In this document: one piece after another, positions 58,525-64,000 of the stretch
How positions within the stretch are numbered: the stretch's first letter is position 1
Layout: each line of letters begins with the position of its first letter
NCBI GenBank assembly: GCA_028023455.1
Contig: JAQFVV010000071.1
Coordinates: 5,038,650-5,102,649 of the forward strand
Source of the DNA: Epiperipatus broadwayi
Taxonomy: Eukaryota > Onychophora > Udeonychophora > Euonychophora > Peripatidae
Reading direction: 5' to 3'
Length of the DNA: 64,000 nt
Made by a program: the position numbers and the translations under genes
Notes under the pieces: model-generated
What the model was told of the DNA's origin: nothing
The model's database searches: none
What the model saw: only the letters and a program-made list of their open reading frames with translations

Positions 58525-59375
58525 TACTCTTTCTTATTGCATTGACAAATGTATACCAATTGACTGTAACAGTTGAGGTTAGGATATATAAAGTTCTGAA
58601 AAAGATTATTGGGGCAATCGAAACTGTAAACTGTAAGAAAAGGGTGGTAAATAAAGCATTGTGTAACATTATTAAAGTGTTTGGACAATTTAGTATTATA
58701 TGGTATCAGAAGTACCTCCTCAGAGCCTGCACTTTAAAATCTCTTTGCACTTTCCCTAAGCATCAACTTTAAAAGCATAAGCATACTCTTATGCTTGGTG
58801 TTTATATGTAGGTAAACCAGGTTTGTTCACCTTGCTTAAATCAAGGCTTCAATATATTGGGTACCTGAGTTATAATTTATGAATTGAATTGTACAAATCT
58901 ATTAGATCTACTGCAGGAGAGATGCGATCTCATTTTAATCATCTGCAATTAAATATAAAGTGAATTGGGAATTTACTGTAATAAATAATCTAATAAATAA
59001 ACAAGAGATATTAAATATGTAGTGCTGAGGATTACTTTTCGTTTGACCGCAAAAAGTAGCATTGATATGAGAGAGACCATTTTCTGTAAGTTTGTTAAAA
59101 TGTCTCTACTACGTCTGACTTGTTAGTTATTTTTATAGTATGGTTTGTTTCTTTATATATTTGTGTGTGTGTAAACATGAAATTAGCATAGCTTGATATT
59201 TATATAATTAAGAAAAGAAAAGGTAAGATTATAGACACCAAACTCTCCAAGAATAGCTGGATTCAATAAAATTTATTTTATTTCTGACCCTTTGTTCAAC
59301 ATATACAGTGCTACTTATTCATAGTCCGAGGAAAAGTTGTTTTCTCTTTCTAATTACTTATGTATAAAACACTTA
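58525..59375. other. AT-rich sequence, nothing recognised
   Basis: A 76-codon frame at 58542-58772 has no recognisable domain. Confidence 0.4.
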
Positions 59376-59381
59376 TATATG

Positions 59382-59476
59382 TCGAGCGTTGTTAGCCGAG
59401 AGGTCAGCGCAACCGCCTTGCAAGGAAGCAGTTGGTTGCAGACGGTTGTTACGGGTTCGCCTCCCGGCCGATCTGC
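59382..59476 (+). mobile_element. tRNA-derived SINE (S1), short-tailed
   Basis: gtcgagcgttgttagccgag head, A box TAGCCGAGAGGTCAGCGC, B box GGGTTCGCCTCCC, cggccgat end; the least diverged promoter boxes of the S1 copies. No poly-A; flanks acttatatatgt and aataaatatatgt may be a weak TSD. Not a functional tRNA, since the ends do not form a seven-pair acceptor stem. Confidence 0.8.
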
Positions 59477-59479
59477 AAA

Positions 59480-60230
59480 TAAATATATGTGCATTGCATA
59501 ATTACTCAGTTTATAATTATAATGCTTTATAACATATGTTAAAATAAACCTGTAAATGAAAATAGATTAAATAAAGTATATTTTGTTCGCTGGATATTGT
59601 ACGCAATTAAATACGCATACCACGTACATTTTAAAAAAAGCAATAACATGGTTCTACAACTAGTTAAAAGTAAGGAAAGAAAAAACTAAACCAAAGTTAA
59701 TTATCTTATTTTGTTCAGTATAAGCAATAGAAATGATTTTTTAACTACTGTAATTAAGTTAATTTGTTACATTTTAAAATGACTTATGAGGTTTAACATT
59801 ATAAAGAAATGATAAATGAGTGTACCGCAGTATACAAATTAAAATTGACAAAAAAAAAAATCAAATGATCCTCAAAATTGATTTAGCAATTAGAAAAAGA
59901 GTAACCCAATTTATTTATAGTAGAAAAACAAAATATCTAAAGAATATATTATATACATTTACCTTATCAGCGCAAATACTTTAATACGGTACGTGTGTAT
60001 TTTTTCTTAGTTTGAAGAGAGAATTTCAGATGTAATTGTAAAATGGAATTATTACTTGAGAATGAAGTTTACGAACTGAATGCTTAAATAAATAAACATT
60101 TAATTCTCTGAAATAATTTTTTAGCTAAAAGATAAAGTATATATATATCAATAATTTAAAAACAAAATTATTTACTAAATTAATTTAACTACGAAATAAT
60201 TTTACGAAAATATTTAAGCATACATAATAT
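59480..60230. other. AT-rich sequence, nothing recognised
   Basis: No signal. Confidence 0.4.
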
Positions 60231-60234
60231 TAAT

Positions 60235-60372
60235 TATTAATAAAATAAATGATCGAATGGTTTATTGATCGAGAATTCAACAGAAGTTCGAGGAACGGAA
60301 GCATTAGCACTTGAGTTGATCCAAGGACTTCATACTCCAGAGATTGACATTCAACCACTGTACTAAACCATG
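60235..60372 (-). mobile_element. tRNA-derived SINE (S2)
   Basis: Minus strand: tggtttagtacagtggttga start (A-box-like), ending ctcgatcaataaaccattcg. Confidence 0.6.
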
Positions 60373-60582
60373 CAGAACATATTAATTATTAAGAATTTAT
60401 TACAACAGTTTTAATTAATTAATCTTAACTGAAACACACAGGCTTATTATATACTGTGACTATATACGTAATATATAGGGTATATTCACACGACCCACGC
60501 CTGTCCATTAAAGTATGAGGTTTGGCTATCTTAATATATATCTGAGCACTTATAGCATATATGTGTAGAGGTGGTAATCTGG

Positions 60583-60626
60583 ACTAACTGATGATTGCTA
60601 GTTCAGCATGAAATACGTATATTGGT
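60583..60626 (+). ncRNA. Hammerhead ribozyme motif, family C
   Basis: CTGATGA 60588-60594, stem II TTGC-loop-GCAT, GAAA 60610-60613, stem III ATAC/GTAT, cleavage predicted after A60621; five stem I pairs including one G-U. Confidence 0.75.
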
Positions 60627-61047
60627 GATTATTTATCTTTTCAACATATATATGCTCAAGTGTATCCGTGTTATGAGATAGTGTGGAGAGTGGTAAGTCA
60701 TGTGAAAGTCTGTACTCATATACCCTATATATTACATATATAGACACAGGTATGTAATAAGCCTGTGTGTTTCAGTTATTACAAAGTAGAGATGTTTGTC
60801 CATCCCTTGTATATGTATTAAATGGATTATGTCCTGTACATGAGGGGTCATATTGACCTTAGGTCAGCATGGGTGTGGCAAGAATCTCGGCCTCAGAGTG
60901 TCCTTCCAGCATTCCATCATCAGATTTTCAATTGGATGGACGATTGAAGAGTTGGAGTGTGGAGCCTGGCCATTAAAGTATGAGAATTGGCTATCTTGAT
61001 ATATATTTGAGCACTTATAGCATATATGTGTAGAGATGGTAGTCTGG

Positions 61048-61091
61048 GCCAACTGATGATTGCTGGTTTAGCATGAAATACATATATTGGT
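61048..61091 (+). ncRNA. Hammerhead ribozyme motif, family C
   Basis: CTGATGA 61053-61059, GAAA 61075-61078, stem III ATA/TAT around CA, cleavage predicted after A61086; stem I TTGG with CCAA plus a wobble. Confidence 0.75.
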
Positions 61092-61209
61092 GATTATTTA
61101 TCTTTTCAACATATATATGTTCAAGTGTATCAGTATTATGAGATAGTGTGGAGAGTGGTGGGTCGTGTGAAAGTCTGTGCTCATATACCCTATATATTAA
61201 TTAATCTTA

Positions 61210-62214
61210 GCAAACTAGATCTTATTTTTATCATTTAATAAATATGAAAGCTATTTTGTGAAGTAATCTAATACTCATTTGAGACTTAAGATAAAAGCAA
61301 TGTTATTATTTGCGACTTTTGATAAACAACAAAACATTAAATAATTATTACATCTAACCTTGCCTTCAAATAATGGACTAGTCTAGATTCTATCTTATCT
61401 CGATCAGATCGAGTATTCATCACAACAGACCAGTGGTTTTATATATAAGAACAATACATCCAATGGCAATAATGGGCCAATAGGCAATGCTGCTCACTTA
61501 ATCTGATTGCTGTCATTGTGGATACGGATCTGTCCATAAGTAGTCAAACCATTTGAAGGTAAGGTCAGAAAACAGCTTATACATCCACTATATGGCTGAG
61601 CAGTGAGGCAAGTTTACCTGGAAGCTGCTTGGTGTAAATGAGATACAAGGCAGACTGTCATAGTGCAACTGGAATTGGCAAGTAAATTTATAAGGGCACC
61701 TGAAATCCCTTACATTAATGATTGCATGGCAACTAACGATACGCCAAGCCATCAGTATTAGGCAAAGGTATAAGATTGTATTATGATGTAAATAAGCATT
61801 TTATATTGGTATTAATAAATACATACTTTAATCATATGACATGAGTTTGTGTTTATATCGTAATAACCCGTAAACATGACAATAATAAAAAGGCATATAA
61901 TAATATTGATGCCTTTAAGTTTTTGATCAAGGTGAAATTCTGGGTAATATTATGATGATAAATAGAAATTTGTTAGATAAAGCTTACATTGTTAACTGGA
62001 GTTGTTATATTTACTCATAGAATTACAGACTTAAATAACTAAAAAGTGAATATTGTTATAAAAAAAGAAAAAAGTTTAAAAGTAAAAAAAAAAAAATTGA
62101 TCACAATAAAATGGATAGACGCAACTATAGCAAATAATACGTCAATTTGGATGTTAGAAAATTTAAAAAGTAGCCTATCACTTTCGAGAACTGGCATTTA
62201 TTTATATAATTACT
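61210..62214. other. Unrecognised sequence, partly less AT-rich
   Basis: 61370-61765 has a more balanced composition (aatgggccaataggcaatgc, gctgagcagtgaggcaagtt) than its surroundings, which suggests an inserted element, but it has no open frame, terminal repeat or second copy in the window. Confidence 0.45.
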
Positions 62215-62228
62215 AAAAATTGTCGTCA

Positions 62229-62334
62229 TGCGTTGTTAGCCGAGAGGTATCGCAGCTGCCATGCAAGCAAGTAGTTGGTTGCAGACGGTTGTGGGTTCGC
62301 GTCCCGGCCGATGCTATGACATATGAAAAAAAAA
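62229..62334 (+). mobile_element. tRNA-derived SINE (S1) with poly-A and TSD
   Basis: A box TAGCCGAGAGGT, B box GGTTCGCGTCC, end ggccgatgctatgacatatg and A-tail. TSD aaaaattgtcgtca (62215-62228) and aaaaattgtcatca (62335-62348). Confidence 0.9.
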
Positions 62335-62349
62335 AAAAATTGTCATCAA

Positions 62350-63000
62350 TTTTGTAATCTATTTTTGTTTCAATTTTTTTTTTTTTAAGGTTGACAAAAA
62401 ATATCTTACACATTTTCACGAAAAAATAGAACAACTATTTACATAAAAATTAAATTGCAAATACGTAGGAACTATCAATTTTATACATATGGTACTATTA
62501 AACAATAGTTCTCCATAATATAAATGTAAATAAAACATGAATGGGTATGTGTAAATAACATTTTAATAATATCTCATCATGGTCATTTTTTAAAATCACT
62601 GGTAAGTGATATGGTTACTCTAATTCCAGAAGAAGAGAAAAAGGAAAAGCAAAGAAAAACAAAAATTAAAAATGGATTATACAACAACTATATAATCCAA
62701 TTCATAAACCAAAATATGTCCATATATGCACTAATCACTTAACATGTTTATTTGACATCAGATAATATCTTTCAATTTCCACAGCAAGATTTTGAAAGTG
62801 CTTCACCATATTTGTTAAGTAACTCAATATTGCATTCTATCATCAACCACATTCTTCTGAAACAATCCTTAGAATCTAAACAGAGCTTATCTATCTCTCT
62901 TTTGAAAATTATACTTAAATTATATATCCATATACAGCAATGTGAAAATGTACCAATTAGTCTTAGTATTTGTTTTTATATTATATTTAATGCTATATTA
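62350..63000. other. AT-rich sequence, nothing recognised
   Basis: No signal. Confidence 0.4.
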
Positions 63001-63007
63001 CTGAGCA

Positions 63008-63272
63008 TCATCATCATCAACCATTATCAATCCACTGCAGAATGAAGGTCTCTCCAAGTTTAATCCATCTTCCCCAATCTTTAGGTTCTCTTCTCCACAT
63101 CACTCCTGCATACTTTCTTATTTCATCTACCCATCTCACATGTGGTCTCTTTCTGTATCTTTTACAATCTCTTGGAATCCAGTTCAATATTTCAATTGTC
63201 CAACTATTATCATCTCTTTTAGCAATATGCTCAGCCCAACTCCACTTCAGTCTTTTAATTTTTTTCACCTAA
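63008..63272 (-). mobile_element. RTE LINE 3' fragment, frame still open
   Basis: Carries catcatcatcaaccattatc and then reverse complement of the RTE C-terminal domain. The minus-strand frame is open for 83 codons (KRLKWSWAEHIAKRDDNSW, RDCKRYRKRPHVRWVDEI, TFILQWIDNG), so this is the youngest or least damaged RTE copy and gives the intact C-terminal sequence. Confidence 0.9.
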
Positions 63273-63469
63273 ATAAAAAAAAATTAATGACTTTGTGTTA
63301 TTTTTATAAGTACATATTTTTGTAAAATAATCTTTGAATAGGTAAAACAGGTAATTATTAACATATGTTTTCTTTTCATCTACCTTTATTGCATTTATTA
63401 TATTATTAATATAGTTTAAAAAGTAAAATACCATTTCCATTTATAATACTTTATTAAATACAAATTCAT

Positions 63470-63533
63470 GTCTTTATTATTATTACTGACAACTTACAGT
63501 TTTGGTTGTTCAGCAGTCTTCATCAGATCTGTA

Positions 63534-63609
<76 letters not shown>

Positions 63610-63695
63610 TAATATATCATTAACTTTTATAAATGACATTTATTTATATATATATAAACTACAGCTTTGATGAAAACTTCTGGATGGTCAAAAAT
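63470..63695. repeat. Family D relative interrupted by (TA)n
   Basis: gttcagcagtcttcatcaga at the left and gctttgatgaaaacttctgg at the right mirror each other as in 41515-41736. A (TA)n run of about 70 bases (63533-63603) separates the arms. Confidence 0.7.
63533..63605. repeat. (TA)n microsatellite
   Basis: Nearly uninterrupted TA dinucleotides. Confidence 0.97.
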
Positions 63696-63979
63696 AATAA
63701 TAAAGATAAGAATTGGTATATAATAAAGTGTATAAAGAAATGGTATTTTATTTATTTAATTATATTAATTATCATCTTACTATAAATCCAGAAATCAAGA
63801 GAATATAGTTATTTTTGCTTCTAATTGAAATTAAAAATTCCACTATGAAATTTACACACTGTTATTTTATTTATGAAATTGATAATAAATTTAAAATTGG
63901 AACTGTTGTTCATGTCTGTTTTACACTAGTTTTAATTTTCAATGTCTCAGATTGTCTGCCTCCAACAATATGGTTTTCT

Positions 63980-64000
63980 AAACAGGAAAAACTCTCCATA
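63980..64000 (-). mobile_element. Start of a family A element cut by the window edge
   Basis: aacaggaaaaactctccata is the reverse complement of the family A 3' terminus, so a minus-oriented copy probably continues past the window. Confidence 0.75.

Larger units (their letters stand above)
60428..61195. mobile_element. Family C retrozyme-like element, dimeric, 14-bp TSD
   Basis: Flanked by attaattaatctta at 60414-60427 and 61196-61209. From about 60501 to the end it is in one orientation and holds two hammerheads whose predicted cleavage sites (after 60621 and 61086) are 465 bp apart. Around them, 60502-60750 and 60966-61195 are direct repeats. The first 75 bp (actgaaacacacaggcttat onward) are inverted relative to the rest and equal the family's 3' end, mirrored at about 60700-60775. 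Non-coding throughout. The dimer bounded by TSDs is exactly the layout expected of a retrozyme. Confidence 0.9.

Noticed and set aside
58542-58772. 76-codon frame next to a family A element
   Set aside because: No domain, no start or splice context, composition not different from random.
59382-59476. True tRNA-Ser or tRNA-Leu gene
   Set aside because: Same head as five SINE copies with TSD and A-tail; no seven-pair acceptor stem.

Overview
The window is about three-quarters A+T. It carries microsatellites, RTE-type LINE sequence, tRNA-derived SINEs and a hAT element, and I find no convincing host protein-coding exon. It looks like an intergenic or intronic desert of an AT-rich invertebrate animal (mollusc, chelicerate and cnidarian are all possible; the sequence does not decide). 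Nearly everything recognisable is mobile DNA in various states of decay.

The main discovery is that three dispersed repeat families, which first look like foldback transposons or MITEs, each carry the conserved core of a hammerhead self-cleaving ribozyme (CUGANGA, stem II, GAAA, short stem III, UH, stem I). I call them A, B and C. Family C (best copies 9661-10145, 56546-56830, 60428-61195) and family A (best copies 917-2146, 38859-39072, 58319-58520) have insertions flanked by direct duplications of 8-17 bp. Where two ribozymes lie in the same direction, their predicted cleavage sites are 465 bp (C) and 456 bp (A) apart, so each defines a monomer. A degraded C variant repeats with a 454 bp period at 11891-12720. 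Family B (6565-6965, 23640-23880, 34441-34892, 46015-46595) has a different stem II but the same layout. Many copies have one end inverted, which explains their palindromic look and fits twin-primed reverse transcription. This matches the retrozymes known from plants and animals: non-autonomous retroelements that spread through circular RNAs cut out by hammerhead ribozymes. About twenty ribozyme cores or core remnants lie in 64 kb.

Layout: 0.3-0.5 kb trinucleotide repeats; 0.9-2.15 kb palindromic A element; 3.4-4.6 kb SINE, LINE C-terminal relic and an A fragment; 5.4-5.8 kb RTE 3' fragment; 6.3-7.0 kb old A and B copies; 8.9-9.6 kb a 312 bp direct duplication; 9.6-12.7 kb C, A and C-variant elements; 12.9-18.2 kb SINEs, RTE 3' fragment and a truncated A copy; 18.6-20.0 kb a decayed minus-strand coding relic split by a hAT MITE with 8-bp TSD; 21.6-22.1 kb (ATT)n and (TATC)n; 24-29.6 kb several tRNA-derived SINEs; 29.6-32.6 kb three hairpin MITEs and a second hAT-like element; 33-35 kb RTE fragment and B element; 36.1-36.5 kb polypyrimidine tract; 38.6-39.1 kb hairpin and A element; 41.2-42.9 kb wrecked reverse transcriptase; 43.6-45.2 kb A copy, (AAT)n and a minisatellite; 47.5-50.65 kb the one nearly full-length RTE element, inactivated by frameshifts, stops and a lost catalytic Asp; 53.5-61.2 kb A, C and SINE copies; 62-64 kb SINE, RTE fragment, (TA)n and the first bases of another A copy cut by the window edge.

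How the parts may work together: ribozyme-bearing RNAs, SINEs and MITEs are all non-autonomous, and an RTE-type or other non-LTR reverse transcriptase acting elsewhere in the genome is the likely source of the TSDs of variable length. That link is inference. The copy here could not supply the enzyme.
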